The position numbers and the translations under genes were made by a program. Shown here in pieces: positions 53,877 through 63,395 of a stretch of DNA of 64,000 bases; the stretch's first letter is position 1; each line of letters opens with the position of its first letter. A model generated the notes under the pieces. That model was not told the origin of the DNA. It worked only from the letters and a program-made list of their open reading frames with translations, and ran no database searches. Source of the DNA: Neomegalonema sp. (lineage in GTDB: Bacteria; Pseudomonadota; Alphaproteobacteria; Rhodobacterales; Rhodobacteraceae); assembly GCA_022760435.1 (NCBI GenBank), contig JALEFY010000008.1, forward strand, positions 31,055 to 95,054, read 5' to 3'.

Positions 53877-54139
53877 ATGGGGCACATTCGGATTCAACGT
53901 TTTCCGCAGAGCCGGACGTGGCAACAATTTGTCGGTCTGATCACTGACGGCCATCCGGTCTCCGAAATCGCGGCGACCTGAGCGAGGCAGCCAAGGCAGC
54001 GCCCAGAGAGGTCGCCGATGATCCGGTCTTCGAGCAGGCGGTCTGGACCCTGCTGAACGCCCCCTTGGCGGCGCGCAGCTCCAGAATGCGGCAGCCAACA
54101 TTGGGGAGCAGAGCTATCAGGTCAACGCGGGCACCCTGA
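53877..54139 (+). pseudogene. Frameshifted gene relic next to tRNA-Lys
   Basis: From ATG 53877 the frame gives a protein-like start (MGHIRIQRFPQSRTWQQFVG, then LITDGHPVSEIAAT) before a stop at 53979. A shift of frame there continues with coherent sequence (LSEAAKAAPREVADDPVF, EQAVWTLLNAPLAAR) to 54139. The amino-acid quality on both sides of one stop suggests a once-intact gene. Family not recognised. Confidence 0.45.
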
Positions 54140-54873
54140 GCTCTACCCCTCCTGTCTGTTTGAAATCGGCTAGCATGAGGCTGTGGAGGGGAGCCCGTAT
54201 TATCCAGTTCCCCTTGCAAACCAGCGCTGCGGGGGTAAAATTTACTTAAAACAGACAGGTTCGATTGCGTGTTGCGCTCTATCCGACCCACCAATTCAGG
54301 AGTCACTATGTCGGATGATGACGTCTTCGTAAGCTCGTTCAACAAGCCGCTACCGGACAAAAGATTCCCGAAGTTCGGGATCGTCAAAGACCGCCCGGCG
54401 GTGCTGTTCGATGACTCGGCAGGGCTGATCTCGCGCCGACCCGGATCCTGGTCGCCGATCCGGCCAGAAGAACGGTCGCGAATGCGGTTGCGCTCCGAAG
54501 AAAACTGGCGCCGCTCATTCGGCATTCTTGACTCGTTGGAAGGGATCAAAAGGCGCGCCCATGACTTCTTTTTCGACGTGCGCAAATAGACCGATTCCAG
54601 CGCACGCCTGAGCTGGTTTGCGGCCTCGATCTGCCCTTTCTCGTTAAGTGCTTCGACAGCGGCTTCCAGGCGTCGCCCGATTCGCTCGTAGAACTCGCCC
54701 TGCGCGCCCTCTTCCATGCGCAGCGTAGCCAAGCCCCCGGTTCGCGGATCGCGAATGATGACCTCGCGCCAGGCTCGATTGTATGTGCTCACCTCCCAAT
54801 CGGAATCGGCAACATCCCGCCTGCCGAATTTGCAGAGAAAATCAGACTTGCTCAGGAGGCCGCCTGAGCGCAT
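53941..54873 (-). CDS. Hypothetical protein, probably truncated or fused
   Basis: An open frame of 310 aa from ATG 54873. The first 200 residues look protein-like: a helical, charged segment (RIGRRLEAAVEALNEKGQIE, AANQLRRALESVYL) followed by Ser/Arg-rich and Asn-rich parts. From about residue 205 the frame passes through the 54151-54259 inverted-repeat element and then antisense to the relic at 53877, so the C-terminus is likely artificial. Same strand as the giant RHS-RTX gene, about 280 bases downstream. No family recognised and no immunity-protein feature seen. Confidence 0.35.
   Translation of the reverse strand: MRSGGLLSKSDFLCKFGRRDVADSDWEVSTYNRAWREVIIRDPRTGGLATLRMEEGAQGEFYERIGRRLEAAVEALNEKGQIEAANQLRRALESVYLRTSKKKSWARLLIPSNESRMPNERRQFSSERNRIRDRSSGRIGDQDPGRREISPAESSNSTAGRSLTIPNFGNLLSGSGLLNELTKTSSSDIVTPELVGRIERNTQSNLSVLSKFYPRSAGLQGELDNTGSPPQPHASRFQTDRRGRAQGARVDLIALLPNVGCRILELRAAKGAFSRVQTACSKTGSSATSLGAALAASLRSPRFRRPDGRQ
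54151..54259. mobile_element. 109-bp element bounded by 11-bp inverted repeats
   Basis: CCTGTCTGTTT (54151-54161) and AAACAGACAGG (54249-54259) are perfect inverted repeats. A third, one-mismatch copy, AAACAGGCAGG, lies at 55119-55129, about 50 bases past the transposase relic that ends at 55066. The set may be the ends of one decayed insertion sequence (54151-55129) with an internal copy, or a short non-autonomous element. Confidence 0.45.
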
Positions 54874-54907
54874 CAACCATCAACACAGGCTCTACCCTGC
54901 CGCGGAT

Positions 54908-55066
54908 GTGAAATGGGGCTCAGGTCACGTGCATCGACAACGCTTTGAACGCCTTGCGCATGCAACCCGAGCCATTGGAGATTGGGTCAGCTTCTACAAC
55001 AATCAGCGGCCCCATCAGGCCATCGGTATGAAAACGCCCGCTGAGGCGTTCAAATTAGCGGCCTAA
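54908..55066 (+). pseudogene. Transposase C-terminal relic (integrase core, IS3/IS481 type)
   Basis: Only the last 50 or so residues remain: FERLAHATRAIGDWVSFYNN then QRPHQAIGMKTPAEAFKLAA and stop. The YNxxRPHxAxGxxTPxEAF pattern is the end of DDE transposases of the IS3/IS481 group. The upstream part of the frame is not transposase-like, so the gene is 5'-truncated. Confidence 0.75.
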
Positions 55067-55154
55067 ACTGGGAAGTTTCTGCTGGGTCGATACATGGGTA
55101 TGCGACCTAGCCGATTACAAACAGGCAGGGGGCGCGCGGCGTCTCCTTCTTCAA

Positions 55155-58100
55155 CTATCCACCGAAGATGAAGTCGCTTTCATCAAGGTCTTCGATGCTG
55201 CGCCCCTGCAAGCGGATTTGATTGCCGTCAAACATGATCAAGGCGTCAGCACCATCCTGGACGAAGGTAAGATCGGCAAAATTCGCGACATTCGAATTCG
55301 TAAAGTCGAACCTGTCCACTCCGTCATGATAAAACCGGATCGTATCCGAACCGGTATCGCCGCTCTCAAAGACGAACACATCGGCTCCAGCCGCTCCGTT
55401 CATGAAATCGTCGCCGCGTCCGCCCTCAATCCTGTCATCACCATTCCCGCCCAAAATCCGATCATCGCCGTCATCACCGAAGAGCAGATCATCATCGGCG
55501 CCGCCATTGACCAAATCATCGCCATCGCCCCCGGAAACCAGATCAATACCGTTGCCACCATTCAGACGATCATTGCCGAGCTCGCCATAGAGGGCGTCAT
55601 CGCCAATCTGGCCAACAATGAGATCCGCGCCCTCACCACCAAACAAGAGATCATTACCTTGCCCCCCTTGCATCCGGTCGTCATGCGAAACCTCCGGATC
55701 AATGGGGATCACATTGGTATAGGGTATCGCGAAATCACCAATGATGACGTCGTCACCATTGTTCCCGCTGAGGTTGTCGGCGCCATTGCCTCCGATCAGC
55801 ACATCATCGCCGCGCTTGCCGACGAGATTGTCGTCACCGTCTGCGCCCTCGAGCCGATTACCCTCGGCGCCCCCGACCAAGAGATCGCCGCGGTCCGTTC
55901 CGATCACATTCTCGATCCCAAAGACCTTGTCGCGATCGCCAAAGGGGTCTTTGCCGAAGCTTTGCGAAAGGTTCACCGTCGCGCGCTCTGATCCATCATT
56001 CGAGAACACAAGCGTATCAATGCCGGCATCCCCATTGATCACATCGCGCCCGGGACCACCGGTCAGGTAATCGCCGCCATCGCCGCCATGGAGCAGATCA
56101 TCTCCGGCACCACCAAAGAGGAGATCACTGCCATCAAAGCCGCTGATATCATCATCGCCACCCAATCCATCGATCGTATCATTCAACTCACTCCCGGTCA
56201 GGACATCGGCCAAATCGGAGCCAGACTGAGCGATTGCCAAGCCATCATCATTGACGATGATCCCGCTGGCAGCATCGCCGACGAATTCAACCGGATCGCT
56301 AATCTGGGAGAGTTGCACTGTGAAACTCTCGCCTGGAATGTCGCCAATGGCGGTATCTCCCTCAACTTCGAGGATCAGAACCAGGCTGGTCTGACCTGGC
56401 TCAAAGCGAATTTCTCCTGCCGGAAGAGCGCTCCCAACAAAATCCGTGCCGTCCGCGGGGTTCACACCTGTACCCAAGACTTCATAGGCGATTGTCAGTG
56501 CCGTGCTGGTGTCGCCTTGGCGGGTCAGCTTGAATGTGTAGGGCGTTGCGCGGCTATCGCCTTCGTTCCTGACGGCGTTAAGCGGGGCAATCTCGACCAA
56601 TGCGGCCTGCGCCGAAGCGACGGTGACGGAGACCTCTGCGCTGTCGGAGCGTCCGGTCCCGTCATCGATCGTGTAGGTGATCGTGTCGACACCGACAAAG
56701 CCGGCATTCGGCGAATAACTCACCTCCCCACCTTGAATGATGGAGACCGCGCCGTTCTCGGCCGAAGCAACAGAGACACTGAGCGCATCACCATCAGGGT
56801 CACGGTCATTGGCGAGCACATCGATTGTGATCGATTGGTCTTGCTCGGTCTGCGCGGTATCGTCAGCAGCGATCGGCGCATCGGGCACGGAAGACACGGT
56901 GACCGCGACACTGCCGGTAACCGTGTTGCCGCCCGCATCGGTCAGATCGTAGCTGAGCGTCGTATCGCCATTGAAGTCCGGTGCAGGAGCGAAGAGCAGC
57001 TGGCCATTCACCACCGAGACGGTGCCGCCATTAGGGTCGCTGCCGCCAAGCAAGGTCAGGGCATCGCCCTCGGGGTCGGTGTCGTTGGCCAGCACGTCGA
57101 TTTCCACGCTACCGTCTTCGTCCACGCTGGCCGTGTCTTGAACAGCGGTCGGGGCCTCGTTGATCTGAACTTCGATAATCTCGACCTCTTCGCCCTCGGC
57201 TTGGAATTCGGGGGCACCGCCGACGCCAACCGCGAAGTCTTCGCTCCCGGTGAGGACCACATCGAGCACGGTGGTTTCGAACTCGAAAGTGCCAGGGATC
57301 AGGCCGTTGGCGATGGCCACGGCCTCTGCTGCCACACGAGAGTCGGGATCAAGGTCGTCCAAGGTGATAAGGTTGGTTGGGAAGTTGCGGTCTGTATAGG
57401 ACTCGGTGGTTTCACCGTCGCGGTAAAGGAAGAGCGAGTCCTCCTGCGTGATCCGCCAGCTGTCGGCAAAGGCACCGTAAAGTGCGGTCTGGGCGAGCGG
57501 TTGTGGCAAAACCGTACCGTCTCGCAGTTGGAAGTCATCGCTGCGGTCACCGTTCAGATTGCCGAGCAGGCCCGCTACGTTGTCGCTGGCGACAAAGGGG
57601 CGGAGGTGGTTAGCGTCGAAATAGACATTGGTCCAGAAGCCGTTGCCTTGGCCGTCAGTAACGACATAGACGTCAAAATTGCCGAGCTCATCTCCGCGTC
57701 CGAAGTTCCCACGATAGACCGAGCCATCGCCCACTGCGATCGTTTCTTCCTGTTCCAGGATGACTGGCGTGCCGTTGATAACGAGCGGGACGTCTTGGTC
57801 GGCGTAAAGGCCGACGACGTTCTCGCCGATATTCATAACGGTGGCGGAGTTGACCGAGACGCTGTCATTAATCGCTGCCTGGCGTGTCTGGATTTCGAAG
57901 CCGTCGCCTATGGCAAGGGTGAACTCGCCGACCGCTTGGAACGAATAGCCCGAGCCGTCGAAGGTGACGAGATGCGGGTCTCCATCAGAGCGGCCATCGC
58001 CTTCAGCAGCACCCAGCTGAGTTGCAGCAAGTGCGCCTCCAAGGCCACCAAACAGCAAACCGTCTTTCAGTGGATTTCCGCCAGCAGGGAACTTAATCAA

Positions 58101-61100
58101 GTCTGGGAGATAATCCTTCTTTGCTCCATCTACAACTTTTCTAAGAACATCGAATTTTCCACTTTTGTCCAAGCCCCATCCAAATCGCGCATCACCAGCA
58201 TTTGGATGCCATTTAGGCCATGGGGCATTATACCCATATTTTTGAGCGCTAGCGCTGCCACGCCCTAACAGTCCACCTGTAGGCCCAATTCCCGACAGCG
58301 CTGCACCAGCCGCGGCACTTACGGCGACGCTACCCAAATCGATATCACCGAAATCGCCCCCATTGTTGGCCAATTGCAAGCCAACATCTATGACGCCGCC
58401 GACTGCAGCACCTACACCTGCTGCAACGAGCCATGGGGCGATCTCTCCACTTGGATCAGCAGCATCAATTGGCTCGTTGGAAACAAACGAGTAAAGGTTA
58501 GTGTTGGTTGGAATTATCCATATTGGATCCTCACTAAGGAAGCGGCCTAACTCATCCGAATAGTGACGTTCTCGCATGAAAGCCAAATTGTCTGCGTCTT
58601 CCTGAATGCCTAGTGTCCCATTGAACTCAAAATCGTTGGCGAGCGCTTCGACCTCGGACATCTCCGTCCCGAAGGGCGTGAAGACATAGGTGTTTTCGAC
58701 CGCGCCCAAGGCGCCCGTCAGCGTCGTTACCGTCCCCACCGCGTCCGCGTCGTACCAAGCCTCCACGCCGCCGATCTCCGCCGAAGCGAGGCCAAGGCCG
58801 TGGGTATAGGTCGCGCTGAGCGATCCTCCCGTAAACTCCGAGACAACGTCGCCCAAGCCAAAGGGATCGACGAGATACTCGGTCTCGGTGCCGTCAACCG
58901 ACTTCGAAACCCGGTTCCCGAACACATCGTAGTCGAACTCCAGCACCGTCCCATCTGCCTCGATCACCGAGGTCAGGCGGTTGTCGAGGTCATAGGTGTA
59001 GGTCGTGGTGCCCGACGGATCGGTGCGCGAGGTCATGTTGCCGTCTGCGTCGTAAGTGAAGGTCGCATCGCCAACTTGCGTGTATTGGTTCAGTGCGTTG
59101 GCGGTGTAGAGCGTCTCCACCCCATCCTCGACCACGCGCGTCCGGTTGCCCGCCGCGTCGTATTCATAGGTCACGCTTTTGTCGGCAATGTCCGGGTTGA
59201 TCGAGGCGAACTCTGCTGAGGTCAGCTGCCCGATGGCGTCATAGCCATAGGTCCAGGTGCCATCCTGCGTCTCGTTCGAGACTCGCTGGCCAGCTGCGTC
59301 GTAGGTGTAGGCGTTGAACGAGTTGATGCTTTCATCCGGGGCCTGGTTCTCGATGCGCGTCAGGCGGCCCGCATCGTCGTAGGTGAAGAGCGAAACGGTG
59401 CCGTTGCCGTTCTCCTCCCGCAGCAGATTGCCCGCGCCGTCATATTCATAGCTGACGATCTGGCTGTCTTCGTCGCGCAGTCCGGTGAGCCGCCCAAGCG
59501 CGTCGTAGTCGTAGAAGATGTTGTAGTCACCGCCATCTGACATCGACGCCCGCAACCCGGCGTCGTTGTAGGTGTAGAAGAGCGACTTGCCGGTCGGGTA
59601 ATCGATCTGCGTCACCCGGTCGGCACTGTCATAGGCGAGCGAGGTCGTGCCCTGGTCATTGGTGGCCGAGGTGAGCCTCCCGCGCGCATCAAAGATGTAG
59701 GAGGTCGGCCCAGCAGAGCTGTCGGACTCAGACAAGAGCCGCCCGCGCGCATCGTATGTGTAGGTGACGTCATCGCCGCGACGGTTGCTGGAACCGGTCA
59801 GGTTGCCCTGATCGTCATAGCTGAACTCCAGGCTCGTGCCGTCGGGCCAAGTCGCCTCGGTAATCCGCCCGCCTGCGTCATAGTCAAAGCTCCGGGTGCC
59901 ACCGCCCGCGTCGGTGAAGCTGGCGGGATCATCGCCGCTCTCACCATAGGAGAAGCCGAGTACGGCGCCATTGGCATCAGTGATTTGAGTCAGGCGCCCT
60001 TGCTCGTCAAATTCAAAGAGCGTCTCGGTCCCATCCGGCGCGCGGACACCGGCAATGCTGCCCTCCTCGTCGAAGATAATCTCCGACGCGCTACCGACAC
60101 CATCCGTCACCCGCCCTACGGTGCTGCCTGGCAGGAGATCCAGCTGCGTGATCCGCCCCGCACCGTCGGTGATAGTCAGCCCGCCCGCGTCATCATAGGC
60201 AAAGGCCTCGGTCTGCGCGCCCGCGCCGTAATCTGCGCTCACCAACCGCCCAAAGGCGTCATAGGTGAATTGCGCCAGGATCGCCCCCGGGGCTGTTGCC
60301 GAGGTCAGATCACCGTCGGCATTATACGCAAAAGACGATTGGCCCTCCGGTCGGGTGACGGTTTCAAGGAAGCCGTCAGCGTTGTAGCCGAAGGTCGCCG
60401 TGGTCCCGTCAGCATCCTCAACGCTTTGCACGGTGCCATCGGCATTTCGGGCAAAGGCAAGGCTTGCCCCATTGGGACCCTCGAGGTCCGTGATCTGCAT
60501 ATCGCCGTTATGCGTCGCGGTGATCAACTGGCCGTCCGCAAGCTGCATCTGCAGGAAGTTGCCGTCGGCGTCGAAGAACAGCGTTTCGCCATCATCGGTC
60601 AGAATACTGAAGCCGCTGGCGGTCGCGCTCAGAGTACCCGCAAAGGCGCTCGTTGTTTGGAACGTACCATCAATATTTTGCTCGAATTGCGGGCGAGCCG
60701 GGGCCGCAAGGGCCAGGGCATCTCCGGAGAGAGAAACGGACCGCCCAGCAGAATTCGAGACCGTATAGAGTGCCGATGCATCCACCGACAGCGCACGCAA
60801 GGCACCCAGATCTGCGAGACCGCGCATCTGCACGCTCGTTCCATCGATATCCAAACCAATGTCAGCGAGCGTGGACCATCCTTGCCCAAGCGCTCCGTCC
60901 TTTCCGCGCTCTTGCAACGACCCGTAATCCCCCGCCGCTTCGATCGCGAAAGCCAGCGCCGCCGTCGCACTGTCCGCATTGAGCCCAAGAGACGCGAAGC
61001 GGTCGGCATATGTGGCGAGCGAAGTGGTCAGAGTGCCCACGGTTGCGCCGAATTGCGTGGTCAAATTGGCCTCGATCCGCGCAACAACATCCGCTTCCAT

Positions 61101-63308
61101 GAAGCTCGGCTGCAAGGCGGTTACCCGCGCTGCAATCTGTGTTTCGGCTTCCATGTCTGCGAGTTGCGCGCTCGCGCCTAGAGACGAACGCGGCCCCGCA
61201 GATCCTTTCACCGACACGTCAATCGCCTCGAAAGCGCCTGCATCCGTCGCTCTGGCTAGAACGAAGGCCGTGTCGGAGAAGCCACCGCTCAGTGGATCGG
61301 CGACAAGGCCACCATTCGAGGAAACTGCGAACAGCAGCGTGTCACCATTCTTGGGAGCAGAAGGATCTGCCTCCCCGGTATAGTTGATCTGTGCTTGGCC
61401 AGATTGCCCGGGGCTCAGATCATCTGGAAGGACAACTTCGAAGTCGCTCCCGAACACAACTTCATTCACGGTAACCGAAGCCGTCGCGGTGCTGGTAAGC
61501 CCTGTCGCATCGGTGATCTCGTAGACAAATGACGCTGTGCCAGAGAACCCCGCATCTGGAGTGAACACCACATCGCCAGTCGAAAGAACGGCCGTTCCGT
61601 GCTGGCTCGACACAACGCGAGATATCTCGGGAACGAGGTCACCGTCAGGATCGCTGTCATTCGACAAGAGCTCAGCCGCCGATACCGTGATCTGCGTGTT
61701 CTCGTCAGTTTGAAAGCTATCATCTGTCGCAATCGGTGATGAATTTATGCCAGAGACAGAGATGGTCACAGTGGCTTGCCCAGATGCCGTTCCATCCGAA
61801 ACTGTATAGGTGAATGAATCTTCAGCGATTTCGCCATCCGCTAGATCAGAATTGCGGCTTGCTGTGTAGGTGATGTCGCCGTTTGCTGCGACGACGACCT
61901 GCGCCCCACTCGCGAAGGTGATCGTCTTCCCGACGTTGTCGGCAGCACCATTGATTTCGGTCACGACCAGAACATCATTGTCCAAGTCTTCGTCTTCACC
62001 GCTTCCGTTGTCGTCAAAGAGATTGCCGGTGACCGTCGCGCGCTCTTCGACCGAAAACACATCGTCGTTCGGGTTCGGCGGTACGTTTGACAATCCAGAC
62101 GCGAAACTCGCACCGCCGAAGGTCAAAAAGGAGTCGTAGCTATCGAAGCCAAACAGGGAGAGCTGAAAGTTCTCACTTGCCTCGACACGTACGACCCCGG
62201 GCGCGACCGGAAGATTGGCGACACTCAAGGTCGTCCCAGCAACCTCCGTGAATTCGGACTCATCAACGGAAACGCCATTGATTTGAACCGTCGAGACCGC
62301 AGACGTTGGCACAACGAGGTTCACGAGGTTTTGAGCCAACGCTTCCGAACCGGACGGTGTCGCAACGACGTAGGAGGTAAGCCAAGTGTCCGTGCCAGGC
62401 ACGAAACTCATTGCGGGATCGCCTTCCCCGGCGGTCGTCGCGCCCTGAAGGTATTGCGCCACGAGAGCAGGTTTTGTCGTAGTTACGGTTTGAGCTGAAA
62501 CCGAAAGAGTCAATTCATGGAACTCACCCGCTGCAAGCGTTGCAACGAGGGCGCCGTCGATGCGCACTTCGGTATCTGCCTCCGCAGCGACCACGCGTAC
62601 AAGATTGTTGCCCCGCCCCGAGGAACTGAAAGCTTCGGCCACGACGTAGGTCTGCGACAGCGTTGAAACAGCCGGCATTTGCTCTACGATATGGTCTGCA
62701 TATCCGAGGCCGATATTCGTAAGCGAGTGGCCGCTGAAAACTGCAACCGGCCGGTTCGATGAAATTAGGGTGCCAGTAAGGTCGAAGCCATCCGGAACGC
62801 TGACGCCGAATGCACTGTTCCCCGTGTTGTCGACTGTGGAGAATTTGAACGTCTCACCTGCATTGAGGGAAACCGTAGCCGCTTGCCCGTCCGGCAACGT
62901 GAAGGTGAAGGCCGTTCCATCTTGCGTCGCTTGGACAGAAAACTGCCCACCGTCCTGTTCTTGGTAATCGTCGCCATAGGAGGCAAGCACATAGTCCTGC
63001 CCGAGGCTGGCTTCTTCAAAAATAATCGTGAGGTCTGTGCTGAAGGTCTGTCTGTTAGAAATATACGCCGATATCTCGCCATCCGACGCGATCTTCAGGC
63101 CATCATTGTTGATCCCAGTTCCCGACATAGCCAAAGATTGCGGGACAATGACCGAGACCGATCCGTCAGCCCCAATTTCCGCCATGTCAGAGAAACCGCC
63201 AACCGATGTTATCTCGACCTGATCGCCCGGAGTCCCGAAAACGAAAACAGATACGGTGCCGCTACCTTCATCATTATGGTGAACGTTCGCGTAAAGAGTT
63301 GAAGCCAT
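55155..63308 (-). CDS. Giant RHS/YD-repeat protein embedded in an RTX, type I-secreted scaffold
   Basis: A 2717-aa protein. Approximate order: IgGFc-binding-like N-domain 1-405 (HIVEQMPAVSTLSQTYVV); two tandem-95 Ig-like repeats 411-618 (ATDDSFQTDENTQITVSA); linker to 880; YD/RHS repeats 885-1618, closed by the RHS core (FMRERHYSDELGRFLSEDP, then FVSNEPIDAADPSG); Gly/Ala-rich hydrophobic stretch; short AT-rich segment 1685-1745; vWD domain 1776-1957 (DGDPHLVTFDGSGYSF, GLLGNLNGDRSDDF); two more tandem-95 repeats (VEIDVLANDTDPEGDAL); Calx-beta 2232-2350; about twenty RTX nonapeptides (GGAGDDLLHGGDGGDYLTGG); C-terminal type I-like signal ending DLDESDFIFGG. No Sec signal. Start ATG 63308 follows a G7 tract at 7 bases. 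Likely a secreted calcium-dependent adhesin or contact toxin; no secretion genes are in view. Confidence 0.85.
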   Translation of the reverse strand: MASTLYANVHHNDEGSGTVSVFVFGTPGDQVEITSVGGFSDMAEIGADGSVSVIVPQSLAMSGTGINNDGLKIASDGEISAYISNRQTFSTDLTIIFEEASLGQDYVLASYGDDYQEQDGGQFSVQATQDGTAFTFTLPDGQAATVSLNAGETFKFSTVDNTGNSAFGVSVPDGFDLTGTLISSNRPVAVFSGHSLTNIGLGYADHIVEQMPAVSTLSQTYVVAEAFSSSGRGNNLVRVVAAEADTEVRIDGALVATLAAGEFHELTLSVSAQTVTTTKPALVAQYLQGATTAGEGDPAMSFVPGTDTWLTSYVVATPSGSEALAQNLVNLVVPTSAVSTVQINGVSVDESEFTEVAGTTLSVANLPVAPGVVRVEASENFQLSLFGFDSYDSFLTFGGASFASGLSNVPPNPNDDVFSVEERATVTGNLFDDNGSGEDEDLDNDVLVVTEINGAADNVGKTITFASGAQVVVAANGDITYTASRNSDLADGEIAEDSFTYTVSDGTASGQATVTISVSGINSSPIATDDSFQTDENTQITVSAAELLSNDSDPDGDLVPEISRVVSSQHGTAVLSTGDVVFTPDAGFSGTASFVYEITDATGLTSTATASVTVNEVVFGSDFEVVLPDDLSPGQSGQAQINYTGEADPSAPKNGDTLLFAVSSNGGLVADPLSGGFSDTAFVLARATDAGAFEAIDVSVKGSAGPRSSLGASAQLADMEAETQIAARVTALQPSFMEADVVARIEANLTTQFGATVGTLTTSLATYADRFASLGLNADSATAALAFAIEAAGDYGSLQERGKDGALGQGWSTLADIGLDIDGTSVQMRGLADLGALRALSVDASALYTVSNSAGRSVSLSGDALALAAPARPQFEQNIDGTFQTTSAFAGTLSATASGFSILTDDGETLFFDADGNFLQMQLADGQLITATHNGDMQITDLEGPNGASLAFARNADGTVQSVEDADGTTATFGYNADGFLETVTRPEGQSSFAYNADGDLTSATAPGAILAQFTYDAFGRLVSADYGAGAQTEAFAYDDAGGLTITDGAGRITQLDLLPGSTVGRVTDGVGSASEIIFDEEGSIAGVRAPDGTETLFEFDEQGRLTQITDANGAVLGFSYGESGDDPASFTDAGGGTRSFDYDAGGRITEATWPDGTSLEFSYDDQGNLTGSSNRRGDDVTYTYDARGRLLSESDSSAGPTSYIFDARGRLTSATNDQGTTSLAYDSADRVTQIDYPTGKSLFYTYNDAGLRASMSDGGDYNIFYDYDALGRLTGLRDEDSQIVSYEYDGAGNLLREENGNGTVSLFTYDDAGRLTRIENQAPDESINSFNAYTYDAAGQRVSNETQDGTWTYGYDAIGQLTSAEFASINPDIADKSVTYEYDAAGNRTRVVEDGVETLYTANALNQYTQVGDATFTYDADGNMTSRTDPSGTTTYTYDLDNRLTSVIEADGTVLEFDYDVFGNRVSKSVDGTETEYLVDPFGLGDVVSEFTGGSLSATYTHGLGLASAEIGGVEAWYDADAVGTVTTLTGALGAVENTYVFTPFGTEMSEVEALANDFEFNGTLGIQEDADNLAFMRERHYSDELGRFLSEDPIWIIPTNTNLYSFVSNEPIDAADPSGEIAPWLVAAGVGAAVGGVIDVGLQLANNGGDFGDIDLGSVAVSAAAGAALSGIGPTGGLLGRGSASAQKYGYNAPWPKWHPNAGDARFGWGLDKSGKFDVLRKVVDGAKKDYLPDLIKFPAGGNPLKDGLLFGGLGGALAATQLGAAEGDGRSDGDPHLVTFDGSGYSFQAVGEFTLAIGDGFEIQTRQAAINDSVSVNSATVMNIGENVVGLYADQDVPLVINGTPVILEQEETIAVGDGSVYRGNFGRGDELGNFDVYVVTDGQGNGFWTNVYFDANHLRPFVASDNVAGLLGNLNGDRSDDFQLRDGTVLPQPLAQTALYGAFADSWRITQEDSLFLYRDGETTESYTDRNFPTNLITLDDLDPDSRVAAEAVAIANGLIPGTFEFETTVLDVVLTGSEDFAVGVGGAPEFQAEGEEVEIIEVQINEAPTAVQDTASVDEDGSVEIDVLANDTDPEGDALTLLGGSDPNGGTVSVVNGQLLFAPAPDFNGDTTLSYDLTDAGGNTVTGSVAVTVSSVPDAPIAADDTAQTEQDQSITIDVLANDRDPDGDALSVSVASAENGAVSIIQGGEVSYSPNAGFVGVDTITYTIDDGTGRSDSAEVSVTVASAQAALVEIAPLNAVRNEGDSRATPYTFKLTRQGDTSTALTIAYEVLGTGVNPADGTDFVGSALPAGEIRFEPGQTSLVLILEVEGDTAIGDIPGESFTVQLSQISDPVEFVGDAASGIIVNDDGLAIAQSGSDLADVLTGSELNDTIDGLGGDDDISGFDGSDLLFGGAGDDLLHGGDGGDYLTGGPGRDVINGDAGIDTLVFSNDGSERATVNLSQSFGKDPFGDRDKVFGIENVIGTDRGDLLVGGAEGNRLEGADGDDNLVGKRGDDVLIGGNGADNLSGNNGDDVIIGDFAIPYTNVIPIDPEVSHDDRMQGGQGNDLLFGGEGADLIVGQIGDDALYGELGNDRLNGGNGIDLVSGGDGDDLVNGGADDDLLFGDDGDDRILGGNGDDRIEGGRGDDFMNGAAGADVFVFESGDTGSDTIRFYHDGVDRFDFTNSNVANFADLTFVQDGADALIMFDGNQIRLQGRSIEDLDESDFIFGG

Positions 63309-63322
63309 TTCAAAGCCCCCCC

Positions 63323-63346
63323 AAAAAAAGATTCTCACAGAGAATC
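63323..63346 (-). terminator. Terminator-like hairpin in the leader of the giant gene
   Basis: On the minus strand GATTCTC-tgt-GAGAATC (63330-63346) is followed directly by seven T (63323-63329) and then seven G (63316-63322), the latter serving as the only Shine-Dalgarno-like sequence before ATG 63308. This has the form of an intrinsic terminator immediately before the start codon, so attenuation is plausible. Confidence 0.65.
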
Positions 63347-63395
63347 ATTTCGCTTCCCGATTGAACTGTGAATATCCCGTTAACCTCGGTCAATG

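Noticed and set aside
53941..54873. Immunity protein for the giant RHS-RTX protein
   Set aside because: It lies downstream on the same strand but shows no immunity-family feature, is separated by a transposase relic and seems truncated.
56088..58268. 726-codon plus-strand frame opposite the giant gene
   Set aside because: Its Ile/Ala/Asp-rich sequence is the complement of Asp/Gly-rich RTX and Ig-like repeats; no start site or domain of its own.
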